The translations under genes were made by a program, and so were the position numbers. DNA of 64,000 nt, from NCBI GenBank assembly GCA_040758595.1, contig JBFLVJ010000008.1, positions 1 to 64,000 of the forward strand, written 5' to 3'. The number at the start of each line of letters is the position of its first letter. The first letter of the stretch is position 1. Positions 1 to 7,636 of the stretch are shown piece after piece. This DNA is from Bilamarchaeum sp040758595. Its GTDB lineage: Archaea > Micrarchaeota > Micrarchaeia > Anstonellales > Bilamarchaeaceae. The notes below the pieces were generated by a model. It was not told the origin of the DNA and ran no database searches. It saw nothing but the letters and a program-made list of their open reading frames with translations.

Positions 1-1469
1 AGCTTGAAGGCGACGATATTCCTCGCGTTCGTGATTATGCCGTCGAGGACCTCTTTGCTCAGCTGGCCGAGGTACTGGCAGGAGAGGTATGCATAGAGGT
101 TGAACTTCCTGGTCTCGGCCAGGATATCCTTGGTCACGCGCGTCTCCACCCTTGGGAACTCGTCCACCACCAGCACGGTGGGGCGGTCCATGAGCTTGCC
201 GGTCATCGCCAGTATATACATCTGGTTGATTATCGCGCCCGCCAGGAAGCTTATCATCCTCTTCCCGAAAAAGTGCGGGTCGAACGATATGATGACCGTC
301 CGGCTGCCCTCAAGCGCTTCCATCAGGCCGATCCTCCTGCGGTCCTTACCAAGGTAGAGCTGGTACTCCCCTATGAAGTTCAGGATGGGCAGTATCGCAT
401 CGTTGAAATGGTGTATGTTTATCTCGTTGAACTCCTCGTCGAAGAAGCGCTTGACCTCGGGATTCTCGCATCTGCCGAGCAGCTCCGCCCGGAACGCGCT
501 GTCCGTGAGGAGCGAGCTGATGTTCGCCAGCTCCAGCTTCCCGAGCGACGTCAGCAGGTGGACCGCGTAGAAGAGCACGCGCTCTGAATACTTGTTGTCT
601 TGGCCTATGGTGGAGGTTATCAGCTGGGCGATGAGCTGCGTCATCATGGGCGACCTCTCCCCTCCGGCATCCAGAGGCTCTATGTAAGTGCCTCTGAAGT
701 CTATCACCTTCGCGTGGGGCATCATCCGGGCGAACTCGCCGTGGGGGTCTATGACGATCGTGCGGGTGCTGTCCCTGAACCTGGCGGCGATCGCTTTCAG
801 CAGGATGAAGAGCGCCTTGCTCTTGCCCGCCCCGGAAGTGCCGACTATCAGGCTGTGCTGGAGAGGGTCGAAGCTCTCGGCCCCGATGCTAACCCCATCC
901 TCCTCGAAAATCGGGAGCTCGGAACTCATATGCACCTTCTTGGGCAATGGTTCCAGGAGCTCCATGTATATGGACGGGTTCTTCTCAAGATCCAGCCGCA
1001 AGAACTTCTGGGGGCTGAGCACCATGAGGAGCCCGCGCCTCCCCTTCGCGTCCATCGCCGAGCCGAATGCTATGAACCTTCCGGCCGCCTTGGTGATCCA
1101 GAGCGATATCTCCTCGATGTCCTCCTTCAATATGAAGTTCAAGACATCATGGTTAGCGCCATCTATCGCATAAGGCTTCGGCCAGATAAGGGGACCTTTC
1201 CCATGGAGATCTAGCGAGCTGCGCTCGCAAAGCCGGTAGGGGAACACTAGAGCGGAGAGGTTCTGGAGGGACTTGCTCTCCCGCGCGAATATCCTGATGG
1301 TGTTCTCCTTCCTCTTGATGATCATCTGGATGGCGTTCACTGATAGTATGCCAGAGAAATCGAGGAAGCCCAAAAGCGGGAATCTGGCCCGCACTGCCAG
1401 ATTGAAGAGATTCTTCACGTCCTCTTCCCCGACATTCGGCGAGTACAGGTGCAATTCACGGACTTCCAT
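1..1469 (-). CDS. HerA/VirB4-like P-loop ATPase (3' end outside window)
   Basis: Reading leftwards from an ATG at 1469, the frame is open to the window edge, so about 489 codons are seen and the C-terminus is missing. An N-terminal region of about 200 residues without clear family features precedes a Walker A motif, GTSGAGKSKA, then IVIDPHGEF and a Walker B-like stretch, TVLVVDEFPR. The order GxxGxGKS, DPHGE, VDE is typical of the HerA/FtsK superfamily, which includes VirB4/TraC-type conjugation and secretion ATPases and the HerA DNA-end-processing translocase. No transmembrane segment was noticed. The long N-terminal domain favours a VirB4/TraC-like protein over classical HerA, but without the C-terminus or neighbours to the left the role (DNA pumping, pilus or secretion) stays open. 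Confidence 0.75.
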   Translation of the reverse strand, partial: MEVRELHLYSPNVGEEDVKNLFNLAVRARFPLLGFLDFSGILSVNAIQMIIKRKENTIRIFARESKSLQNLSALVFPYRLCERSSLDLHGKGPLIWPKPYAIDGANHDVLNFILKEDIEEISLWITKAAGRFIAFGSAMDAKGRRGLLMVLSPQKFLRLDLEKNPSIYMELLEPLPKKVHMSSELPIFEEDGVSIGAESFDPLQHSLIVGTSGAGKSKALFILLKAIAARFRDSTRTIVIDPHGEFARMMPHAKVIDFRGTYIEPLDAGGERSPMMTQLIAQLITSTIGQDNKYSERVLFYAVHLLTSLGKLELANISSLLTDSAFRAELLGRCENPEVKRFFDEEFNEINIHHFNDAILPILNFIGEYQLYLGKDRRRIGLMEALEGSRTVIISFDPHFFGKRMISFLAGAIINQMYILAMTGKLMDRPTVLVVDEFPRVETRVTKDILAETRKFNLYAYLSCQYLGQLSKEVLDGIITNARNIVAFK

Positions 1470-1571
1470 AACACCACACCTACTACTAGGCGATTGATAT
1501 ATTTTAATATTTTCATATGATTTTGCCACAAAAACAAATATTCTTAAGCTATACCTATCAAATGATTAGCC

Positions 1572-2549
1572 ATGGAGATAGACAAGCTTGACAGGAAGAT
1601 ACTCTACCACCTGGATATCGATTCGCGCCAGTCGGCGAAAGACATCGCGGCCAAAACCGGCAGCAACAAGGACACCGTCAATTACAGGATAAACCGCCTC
1701 ATAAGCGAAAAGGCGATATCCGGCTTCACCACCGAAGTGGACACTTCGAGGTTCGGCTATTCCAATATCAAGACCTATCTCCGTTTCCAGGACATGGACG
1801 AGAAAACTGAGGAGGAATTCTTCTCCTATCTCTCATCGTTCCCGGAGATAGGGTGGATAGTGCATGCGAGCGGCAGGTGGGATGCCCTTTTCTGCACCTG
1901 GGCCAGCTCCACTTTCTCGTTCTTCAGCACCTTGACCAAGATAATGAACCGGTTCAGCCGGAACATCTTCGAGAAGCAGATAATCCACAACATCAACTGG
2001 TTCTATTACAACCGCAAATGGCTCCAGCCGGAGGAGCGGCGGGTGGTGTCGTTCAGGTACGGTGGCGAGCCCGGCAGCGAAAAGCTGGACGATACCGACC
2101 TCAGGATACTGAAGGAGCTGTGCTTGGATGGGCGGGTCCGGTTCTCGGCCATAGCTGAGAAGGCCGGCATACCCCCCCAGAACGTGCTCAACCGCGTCCG
2201 GGCGCTGGAGAGGAAAGGCGTCATCACGAAATACGGCATAGACCTGGATCACTCCCGCTTCGGCATCGTCTTCTGCAAGGCGTTCATAGAGCTCCACAAC
2301 ATCGACGAGAAATCGCTGTCTGAGGTGTACTCGTTCTGCGAGCGCGAGCCCAGGATATTCGCCCTCACCACCACGCTCGGCGCCTGGGACCTGGAGCTCG
2401 AGATGGAGGTCGAGAAGGTGGAGGACATGATGGAGATAATGAACCGGATAAAAAGGTCATTCCCAAACTCGGTCAAGGGCTACGATTCGATAGTCATCAC
2501 CAAGCAGTCCAGGATAAACTACCTCCCCCAGCCGTTCGGCGTGAGATGA
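1572..2549 (+). CDS. Double Lrp/AsnC-type transcriptional regulator
   Basis: A 325-residue protein with two tandem Lrp-like halves. The first starts with a winged helix (LDRKILYHLDIDSRQSAKDI) followed by a degenerate ligand-binding domain. The second starts near residue 175 with DDTDLRILKELCLDGRVRF and ends in a RAM-like alpha/beta region. Single-unit Lrp proteins are about 150 residues, so this is a natural fusion, a form common in archaea. It probably binds DNA as a pseudo-dimer and responds to a small molecule, often an amino acid; the ligand cannot be predicted. The upstream 100 bp (1470-1571) are very AT-rich and separate it from the divergent ATPase gene, so both promoters lie there. 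Confidence 0.85.
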   Translation: MEIDKLDRKILYHLDIDSRQSAKDIAAKTGSNKDTVNYRINRLISEKAISGFTTEVDTSRFGYSNIKTYLRFQDMDEKTEEEFFSYLSSFPEIGWIVHASGRWDALFCTWASSTFSFFSTLTKIMNRFSRNIFEKQIIHNINWFYYNRKWLQPEERRVVSFRYGGEPGSEKLDDTDLRILKELCLDGRVRFSAIAEKAGIPPQNVLNRVRALERKGVITKYGIDLDHSRFGIVFCKAFIELHNIDEKSLSEVYSFCEREPRIFALTTTLGAWDLELEMEVEKVEDMMEIMNRIKRSFPNSVKGYDSIVITKQSRINYLPQPFGVR

Positions 2550-2552
2550 GCA

Positions 2553-2987
2553 TCAGCTGGACACTTTGAACCGTTTTCCTAACGCTTCCATCCTTGCGGT
2601 GAACTCCCCTGCGAGCTCCACCATCTCATCTGCCCTCCTGTCGGAATAATCATAATGATAATCAGCGGCCTGCCTCGCGCTCAGGGCGGCCTTGAAGTCA
2701 GCCACAAAACGGTTCTCCAGCTTCCCCTCGCTGCATAAAGAGTCCAAGACCTCTCCGACCGCGAAATGCGACCTCTCTTTCAGGCCCATGAGGAACAGTA
2801 TCGCTTTGGCAGAATGGAACACCGCAAAATATGCCTTGACTATCGCCCATTTGTGGTCTTTCTCAGCGAGCGAAGCCTTCGCATGCTGGAGGTCATACTC
2901 CGCCTCTGCGAACTCCTTTTCCGCAAGCTCCTTCGAAGGCCTGATCCTTTGCAGATGGCCCTCTTCCACCAACCCGTCGATATCCAT
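2553..2987 (-). CDS. HEPN-domain protein, putative toxin RNase of a HEPN-MNT pair
   Basis: A 144-residue all-helical protein whose core (AYFAVFHSAKAILFLMGL, then KERSHFAVGEVLDSL) fits the HEPN fold. The RxxxxH signature that makes many HEPN proteins RNases is not plainly present (ERSHF offers a shorter R-S-H), so it may be a divergent or non-nucleolytic member. The ATG at 2987 overlaps the upstream nucleotidyltransferase stop by one base (TGATG), so the two are translationally coupled. By family knowledge, HEPN-MNT pairs are toxin-antitoxin modules in which the MNT protein neutralises HEPN by AMPylation or binding. The role here is inferred from that pairing. Confidence 0.8.
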   Translation of the reverse strand: MDIDGLVEEGHLQRIRPSKELAEKEFAEAEYDLQHAKASLAEKDHKWAIVKAYFAVFHSAKAILFLMGLKERSHFAVGEVLDSLCSEGKLENRFVADFKAALSARQAADYHYDYSDRRADEMVELAGEFTARMEALGKRFKVSS

Positions 2988-3514
2988 CACAACAACCTTA
3001 TCTTGTCCCTCTCGATTCTTTCATAATAGGCGGGATCAGACCTTGCCAGTCTCGAGTATTCCACGAAAGTGAGATACACCGGCCTAAGCTTTTCCAGTTT
3101 CCCGACCTTGGCCAGCGCCTCTTTTGCCGTTTTATGCCCAATTAGCAATAAATCGATATCGCTCTTTTCCACATCCTCGCCCCTCGCGGCAGACCCGTAG
3201 AGGTAGGCTTCCACATCCATCCCTTCCAGTTTTTTCAGCAATGGCATGACCGTGTCCAAGGTAAGGAGAACCTTCAATTCCTTTACCACCGGATTGCTCC
3301 TGTCAAGGCCGTAGCGTTTGGTCCTCCCGACCGTTTCCATCCTCAATACCCCTGCTTCAAGCAGCTTGTGGAGGCCGTCGAAGAGGCTCTTTTTCGCCAT
3401 CTTCAGCTCTTTTCCGAGCTGCTCTGCATACATCGTGGCTGTAGGCCTCTTGAGAAAATATCTCAAAAGCTTCAAAACGGTCTTCTTCCCAAGTAGTTCA
3501 AATATTTGAACCAT
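2987..3514 (-). CDS. Winged-helix plus MNT nucleotidyltransferase, antitoxin and repressor
   Basis: The N-terminal 80 residues form a winged helix (LLRYFLKRPTATMYAEQLGK, then the wing VGRTKRYGLDRSN). The C-terminal half is a minimal nucleotidyltransferase with the signature GSAARGEDVEKSDIDLLLIG, that is GS-x9-D-x-D. It forms an operon with the HEPN protein downstream. The fused DNA-binding domain suggests it represses its own operon, while the MNT domain modifies HEPN. The start could be ATG 3514 or an in-frame GTG at 3523; a TATA-like box near 3545-3552 would begin transcription at about 3520-3523, so the mRNA is leaderless or nearly so. Most MNT antitoxins lack a fused HTH, so the fusion is notable. 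Confidence 0.82.
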   Translation of the reverse strand: MVQIFELLGKKTVLKLLRYFLKRPTATMYAEQLGKELKMAKKSLFDGLHKLLEAGVLRMETVGRTKRYGLDRSNPVVKELKVLLTLDTVMPLLKKLEGMDVEAYLYGSAARGEDVEKSDIDLLLIGHKTAKEALAKVGKLEKLRPVYLTFVEYSRLARSDPAYYERIERDKIRLL

Positions 3515-3564
3515 ATAGTTCACTATTTTATACAGTGGTTCATATTTTTAAACCTTATAGTTCA
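3496..3564. promoter_or_regulatory. Candidate operator array of the HEPN-MNT operon
   Basis: A perfect 16-bp palindrome, GTTCAAATATTTGAAC (3496-3511), is followed by further GTTCA half-sites: AGTTCA at 3517-3522, GGTTCA at 3537-3542 (inverted to TGAACC at 3507-3512) and AGTTCA at 3559-3564. TATAGTTCA occurs twice (3514-3522, 3556-3564). The array covers the predicted TATA box and start codon of the winged-helix MNT gene, as expected for autoregulation. Binding is inferred. Confidence 0.6.
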
Positions 3565-3574
3565 AAAAATTATA

Positions 3575-3958
3575 CTAAAACTCATCCAGCCTCTTCCCCA
3601 AAGAACTGGCGTTGGTCCAGTTGATGCCGAAGCTCTTCTCGCTTTCCTTGAACAAGGAAAGAGACAGGAAATACCATGACTTCCGGTTCCTCCTCCATCC
3701 GATGTAGCAGGTGATGCCGCTCACGTCCTCCCATCTCTTGAGGTTCTCGAACTGCTCCCGGTCTATGTTCAGGTTCTCCTTCTCTATGGCTTTCGCTTCT
3801 ATCCCGAACTGGCTCCCCCTCCTGAAGACAAGTATGTCCGGGCTGAGGGAATTCACTCCGCTCCCTGCCGCCCTGATGACGCAGAAACCTTTGCCGGAGA
3901 AATGGTCTATGAGCTCCCGCTCGGCCCGGGAACCCTTGCGATATGAGAGCATGAACAT
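3575..3958 (-). CDS. hjc: Archaeal Holliday junction resolvase Hjc
   Basis: A protein of about 127 residues in the archaeal Hjc family. Its N-terminus is YRKGSRAERELIDHF, followed by the nuclease core SLSPDILVFRRG and EAKAIEKENL. The acidic residues of RAEREL, the PD, and the E-x-K form the metal-dependent PD-(D/E)xK site that cuts four-way junctions symmetrically during recombination and replication restart. ATG 3958 (or 3952) was chosen because it places the conserved YRKGSRAER block near the N-terminus, as in known Hjc, and avoids overlap with the upstream response regulator. The gene lies last in a leftward cluster with two receiver proteins and a GTPase; no functional link among them is evident. 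Confidence 0.88.
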   Translation of the reverse strand: MFMLSYRKGSRAERELIDHFSGKGFCVIRAAGSGVNSLSPDILVFRRGSQFGIEAKAIEKENLNIDREQFENLKRWEDVSGITCYIGWRRNRKSWYFLSLSLFKESEKSFGINWTNASSLGKRLDEF

Positions 3959-3989
3959 GATTCCGGAGCATGCGTTAAAAACATGTGCC

Positions 3990-4442
3990 TCAGCCGGATA
4001 GCGCGTCTCCGAGCGCCGCGACAAGCTTTTCGAATTCCACCGGTTTCCGCATCACGCAGAACGCTCCGGCGGCTTCCATGGCATCCCGGTCTTCGTCCGT
4101 CGCGCCGCCGCTGAGGATTATGACTTTAGCATTCGGGGATGCACCTCTTATCTCCTTGAGCATCTCAAGGCCGTTCATCTCGGGCATGTGCATATCGCTT
4201 ATCACAAGATCCGCCCCATACGATATGAAGGCATCCGAGCCCTCCTTCCCGTTACGGGCCATTCTCACGATATATCCCTCTAAAACCAGGATCCTCTCCA
4301 ACAACCTCCGGACGGCCGGGTCGTCGTCCACGACAAGGATGCTCCTGCGCTTGATGGGCGGTTCCCGCATCGGGTCCCTCTTCGGTGAAGGTTTCCTTCC
4401 CAATGCCGCAAGCTTCGTTGGCGTCAATGTTACTGGGGGCAT
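3990..4442 (-). CDS. Response regulator, stand-alone receiver domain
   Basis: A 150-residue protein with a 30-residue basic N-terminal extension and one CheY-like domain. Key residues are the acidic triplet at 39-41 (ILVVDDDPAVR), phospho-acceptor Asp about 83 (LVISDMHMPEMNG), the Ser of ILSGG and the Lys of MRKPVEF. There is no output domain, so it must act by protein contact. Start at 4442 is set by a strong AAGGAGG five bases upstream; a longer in-frame start at 4565 lacks such a site. It follows a second, degenerate receiver gene in the same orientation, and the only visible kinase partner is the soluble histidine kinase near 35.4 kb, so pairing is inference. Confidence 0.85.
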   Translation of the reverse strand: MPPVTLTPTKLAALGRKPSPKRDPMREPPIKRRSILVVDDDPAVRRLLERILVLEGYIVRMARNGKEGSDAFISYGADLVISDMHMPEMNGLEMLKEIRGASPNAKVIILSGGATDEDRDAMEAAGAFCVMRKPVEFEKLVAALGDALSG

Positions 4443-4501
4443 ACAATCCTCCTTTTTGGCACAATATAAATAAATGGCTTCCTTTTGCGTTCTGCCGCAA
4501 T

Positions 4502-4942
4502 TCATGCAGGTTTCCGGAGGATCCCAGAGACCGCTCTCTTCATGCTGTCTATTCCCTCCTCCCATCTCATGAATCCGTCAACATCCACGGGCGCGCCAGG
4601 CAGGCTGTCTAGGAGCATGAACCTCGTTTCGGGGCGGTTCCCTCTCACCCACCGTAGCAGCTTCATGCCATCACTATCCTGCCGCATGTCGATGTCGCTG
4701 ATGACAAGGTCGATATGGATGCCGCGCAGCACCTGCATGGCACCGTCCAAATCGCCTGCGACGCTTGCGAACGCATTCCCTGAAAGGGCGTCGGACAGGC
4801 GCTCTCCCAGCTTTTCGTTCTTGCATACGATGAGGATGATCGGTTCTTTCTTGGATGTTACCCTGTCTGGCTCTGGTTTTTCGGCCCTGAAAGGCTTTCC
4901 CTTGCCTTCTTTCACCGGCTGTGTTTTTTGCATCGGCATCAT
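4502..4942 (-). CDS. Degenerate receiver-domain protein
   Basis: 146 residues: a charged, proline-rich N-terminal 33 residues, then a receiver-like fold with the conserved acceptor region IDLVISDIDMRQDSDG and a terminal RKP. Where active receivers have an acidic pair it reads LIVCKNEK, so the Mg-binding pocket looks lost even though the acceptor Asp remains. It may be a pseudo-receiver that works by binding rather than phosphotransfer. The ATG at 4942 overlaps the GTPase stop by one base (TAATG), so it is translationally coupled to it, and it lies 59 bp upstream of the intact receiver gene. The similar design of the two receiver proteins suggests local duplication. Confidence 0.72.
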   Translation of the reverse strand: MMPMQKTQPVKEGKGKPFRAEKPEPDRVTSKKEPIILIVCKNEKLGERLSDALSGNAFASVAGDLDGAMQVLRGIHIDLVISDIDMRQDSDGMKLLRWVRGNRPETRFMLLDSLPGAPVDVDGFMRWEEGIDSMKRAVSGILRKPA

Positions 4943-5685
4943 TATTTTATCACCGGTGCCTCTGCCATCATCTTCAGCAGGTGCATGGCCACCCTGGTCA
5001 GGTCAGGCTCCCCTCCTTTGAGCAGCCATCCCCTCCTCTGCGCTATCCGCGTGAGCACATCTCCGCTGTCCGCAGCGCCCTCCAGGTCTATATCATAGCT
5101 CTTCTCCAGCCATGCCCTCAATACAGGCGATCTCAGGGCCTTCTGGGCGAACTTGTAGGCATATCCTTCCCGCTCCGCAGTCACGTTGAGCGCGCCTTTC
5201 CTCAGCATCTCGGATTCGGGTTCGCTTCGGGGGAAAACCCCGCGGTAATCGCTGACCATCAGGCCCTCGTCTATCCTCACCCACTGGATGTTCCTGGTGG
5301 TCCCGGCCACATGGGAGACCTTCGCGGCCTTACGGTTCGCGAGCATGTTGATGAGCGAGCTCTTTCCCACGTTCGGATATCCTATCAGCAGCGCCTTAAC
5401 GGGCCTCTTCTTGGCCTTCGTCATGATGGCTTCCAGCACGGCCTTCCTCTCTTCAGGAGCCCTGTTCTTGGCACTGACTGTGAGTATCCCCTCGGGCAGC
5501 TTCCCTTCAGGGCAAAGATCGCTCTTGTTCGCTATCTTCAACAGCCTTGCAACTCCCGACCATCGCTCGGCCAGGGGTATCCTGGTGCCGTCGATGTCCC
5601 TGGCATCGAGCACTTCCACTATGACGTCGGCCCCGTGGATCATGTCCTTGACTTTTTTCCAGGGCTCGGTCAGCTTTTTCCCCAT
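4942..5685 (-). CDS. Circularly permuted YlqF/RbgA-type GTPase
   Basis: A 247-residue GTPase with motifs in permuted order: G4 NKSD near residue 53, G5-like SAKNR, then G1 GYPNVGKSS near 104, G2 VAGTTRN, and a G3 position reading DYRG. This is the YlqF/YawG family, which matures the large ribosomal subunit. The canonical G3 is DTPG, so Thr-Pro replaced by Tyr-Arg is unusual. ATG 5685 or GTG 5688 both fit; a palindromic TTATAA at 5712-5717 would start transcription at about 5688. It heads an operon with the two receiver genes and perhaps hjc. Ribosome assembly is the likely role by family. Confidence 0.82.
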   Translation of the reverse strand: MGKKLTEPWKKVKDMIHGADVIVEVLDARDIDGTRIPLAERWSGVARLLKIANKSDLCPEGKLPEGILTVSAKNRAPEERKAVLEAIMTKAKKRPVKALLIGYPNVGKSSLINMLANRKAAKVSHVAGTTRNIQWVRIDEGLMVSDYRGVFPRSEPESEMLRKGALNVTAEREGYAYKFAQKALRSPVLRAWLEKSYDIDLEGAADSGDVLTRIAQRRGWLLKGGEPDLTRVAMHLLKMMAEAPVIK

Positions 5686-5711
5686 CACATCCCCTCTATC
5701 CTATGTTCGCT

Positions 5712-5717
5712 TTATAA
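5712..5717. promoter_or_regulatory. Palindromic TATA box shared by divergent genes
   Basis: TTATAA with centre 5714.5. The rightward ATG (5741) and the leftward GTG (5688) are each 26.5 nt away, and the leftward ATG (5685) is 29.5 nt away. Only one AT-rich box exists in this 55-bp gap, so a symmetric element probably drives both directions, giving leaderless or near-leaderless mRNAs. Confidence 0.6.
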
Positions 5718-5740
5718 TCATTCTTTGGGAATATCGACCT

Positions 5741-6505
5741 ATGCTCGACCGCACCTTCCTCCATCTCCCAGGTTACAGCTACCGCAGGGAGCGGAGGCTA
5801 TGGAGCCGCGGCATTTTCGGATGGGACGACTTCATAGACAGGTTCAGGGACTCGCGGTTCCACAGGGCCCAATGCGCAACCCTGGAGTCATCGCGGAACG
5901 CACTGGCCCATTCGGACGGCAACTATTTCGGCGACCTGCTTCCCAGGGAGGAGGCGTGGAGGGCGTTCCCCCATTTCAAGCGCATCGCTTATCTGGATAT
6001 CGAGACCACCGGCCTGGCCCCGCAGAACGACCATCTGACGGTGGTCGGCATCTTCGACGGCAAGGATACGCACAGCTACATCCACGGGAAGAACATGGAG
6101 CAGTTCGCCAAGGACATCTCATCCTACGACATGGTGGTGACATTCAACGGTTCCATGTTCGACATACCTTTCCTGAAAAGCCATATCCCGGGCCTGAAGA
6201 TGCCGAGGCTCCATGCCGACCTGCGCTTCATCCTCGCTTCGCTGAACGTCCGCGGAGGGCTGAAGAGGATAGAGCAGCAGTTCGGGCTTGAGCGAGAAGA
6301 CGACCTCAAGGGCATGAACGGCTATGACGCCGTGCTCCTCTGGAGGCGATACCGGAAAAGCGGGGATGAAGGCGCCCTGGACAAGCTGGTGCGCTACAAC
6401 GCGGCCGATATCTCCAACCTGAAAGCGCTGATGGGATGGGCTTACAAGGAGAAGCGGGGAAGGACCGGCTTCGATGATATCCTCCGTGCGACGGTCCGGG
6501 ATTGA
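5741..6505 (+). CDS. RNase H-like 3'-5' exonuclease (YprB-type)
   Basis: A 254-residue protein. After about 80 residues it shows the DEDD-type exonuclease order: YLDIETTGLAP (motif I, Asp-x-Glu), MVVTFNGSMFDIPFLKSH (motif II, Asn-Gly...FD), and a C-terminal YNAADISNLKALM (motif III, Tyr-x3-Asp). This fits the YprB/RNase_H_2 family found alone or with helicases and acting on DNA or RNA 3' ends. The ATG at 5741 sits where transcription should begin from the TATA box at 5712-5717, so the mRNA is probably leaderless. The substrate is unknown; repair or RNA turnover are both possible. Confidence 0.82.
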   Translation: MLDRTFLHLPGYSYRRERRLWSRGIFGWDDFIDRFRDSRFHRAQCATLESSRNALAHSDGNYFGDLLPREEAWRAFPHFKRIAYLDIETTGLAPQNDHLTVVGIFDGKDTHSYIHGKNMEQFAKDISSYDMVVTFNGSMFDIPFLKSHIPGLKMPRLHADLRFILASLNVRGGLKRIEQQFGLEREDDLKGMNGYDAVLLWRRYRKSGDEGALDKLVRYNAADISNLKALMGWAYKEKRGRTGFDDILRATVRD

Positions 6506-6540
6506 CTAGTTTTAATAAATCTGCGGAATCAGTAAAGCGC

Positions 6541-7635
6541 ATGAGAGGCTATATCGCTCTTTTCCTGATGGCTATCCTCGCGGCCGGCTGCGCCCAGCCC
6601 GAGGCGACTGCGGACGAAAACCGGGTTGGAGACGGAGTCACGACCGAACCGATACAGGAATGCATCGGACCGGTCTGCGGCATCGATGGCCTGACCTACG
6701 CAACCGACTGCGAGGCCGAGGTAGCCGGAGCGGAAGTGGATCACATGGGCGCTTGCCTGGAGATAGAGACGTGCTCTGACAGCGACGGGGGCATGGACGT
6801 CACCGTGGCCGGCACGGTCTCGAAGGGCGATCAGAGCCATGATGATTATTGCGATGGTGAAGGCCGCCTGCAGGAATACAACTGCGTGGACAACTCCATG
6901 ACCGCCATAGCGTTCGAGTGCGCCGATGGCCAGGAATGCATGGACGGAAGATGCGTGGAAGCCGAGCCTGAAGCGCCTGTCGATGAGACCCCGGTCGTGG
7001 AGACGACCGGCTGCCATGGGCCTTACGATCCAGACATCTACTCAAGGGATTCGGCCACCCACAACGGGACCGAATACGCTGACGAGTGCATCGAGTTCGA
7101 TGTCGTCAAGGATTATATATGCCGCGACGGGAAACTCGAGACCCTCAACAACGAGTGCCCGCCCGGCTTCGGGTGCAACCAGGGCCTCTGCGAAGAGCAG
7201 CCCTATATCTGCAATGAGGCCGACCTCGGCAACGACACCTCGACCCGTAGCAGGACCTATGTCAGCCGCGGCCTCAACGTGGTGTTCGACCAGAGCGACG
7301 AGTGCGTCGATATCGCCACGATCAAGGAACACTATTGCCTCCTCAACGGCACGGCCGCCACCCAGGAGTTCGAGTGCGGCAGCGGGATGAAGTGCCTCTC
7401 CGGAAAGTGCGTGAAGAGCAAGTGCAGCGAGACGGATGGCGGCCTGGATATCTACAAGAAGGGAACCACCAGCGCCTCCGGCGTGGAAGAGGAGGACGAG
7501 TGCATCACTGACTATGAGGTACGGGAGTACTACTGCCACGGGGATGAGGTCTATAGCAAAATAACCCATTGCGGCGAAGGCTTCATCTGCAGCTCCAGCA
7601 ATGACAAGTGCGTGGAGGGCAGCATCGAGGATTGA
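6541..7635 (+). CDS. Lipoprotein with Kazal-like domain and four six-Cys repeats
   Basis: 364 residues. The start at 6541 gives a lipoprotein signal, LFLMAILAAGC, with a lipobox cysteine, so it is exported and lipid-anchored. A Kazal-like domain follows (PVCGIDGLTYATDCEAE), the fold of serine protease inhibitors. Then come four tandem repeats of about 65 residues, each shaped as Cys-x(about 25)-Cys-x(about 10)-Cys-x(10-12)-Cys-x5-Cys-x(4-6)-Cys, ending in forms such as CMDGRCVE and CLSGKCVK. The even cysteine count implies disulfides outside the cell. Protease inhibition or adhesion are guesses. It precedes sixA by one base, so the two are probably co-transcribed. Confidence 0.78.
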   Translation: MRGYIALFLMAILAAGCAQPEATADENRVGDGVTTEPIQECIGPVCGIDGLTYATDCEAEVAGAEVDHMGACLEIETCSDSDGGMDVTVAGTVSKGDQSHDDYCDGEGRLQEYNCVDNSMTAIAFECADGQECMDGRCVEAEPEAPVDETPVVETTGCHGPYDPDIYSRDSATHNGTEYADECIEFDVVKDYICRDGKLETLNNECPPGFGCNQGLCEEQPYICNEADLGNDTSTRSRTYVSRGLNVVFDQSDECVDIATIKEHYCLLNGTAATQEFECGSGMKCLSGKCVKSKCSETDGGLDIYKKGTTSASGVEEEDECITDYEVREYYCHGDEVYSKITHCGEGFICSSSNDKCVEGSIED

Positions 7636-7636
7636 C

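Noticed and set aside
4921..6291. 456-codon rightward open frame
   Set aside because: It lies opposite the GTPase gene and in a second frame over the RNase H-like gene. Its product is low-complexity and His/Pro/Arg-rich, as expected of a shadow in GC-rich DNA.
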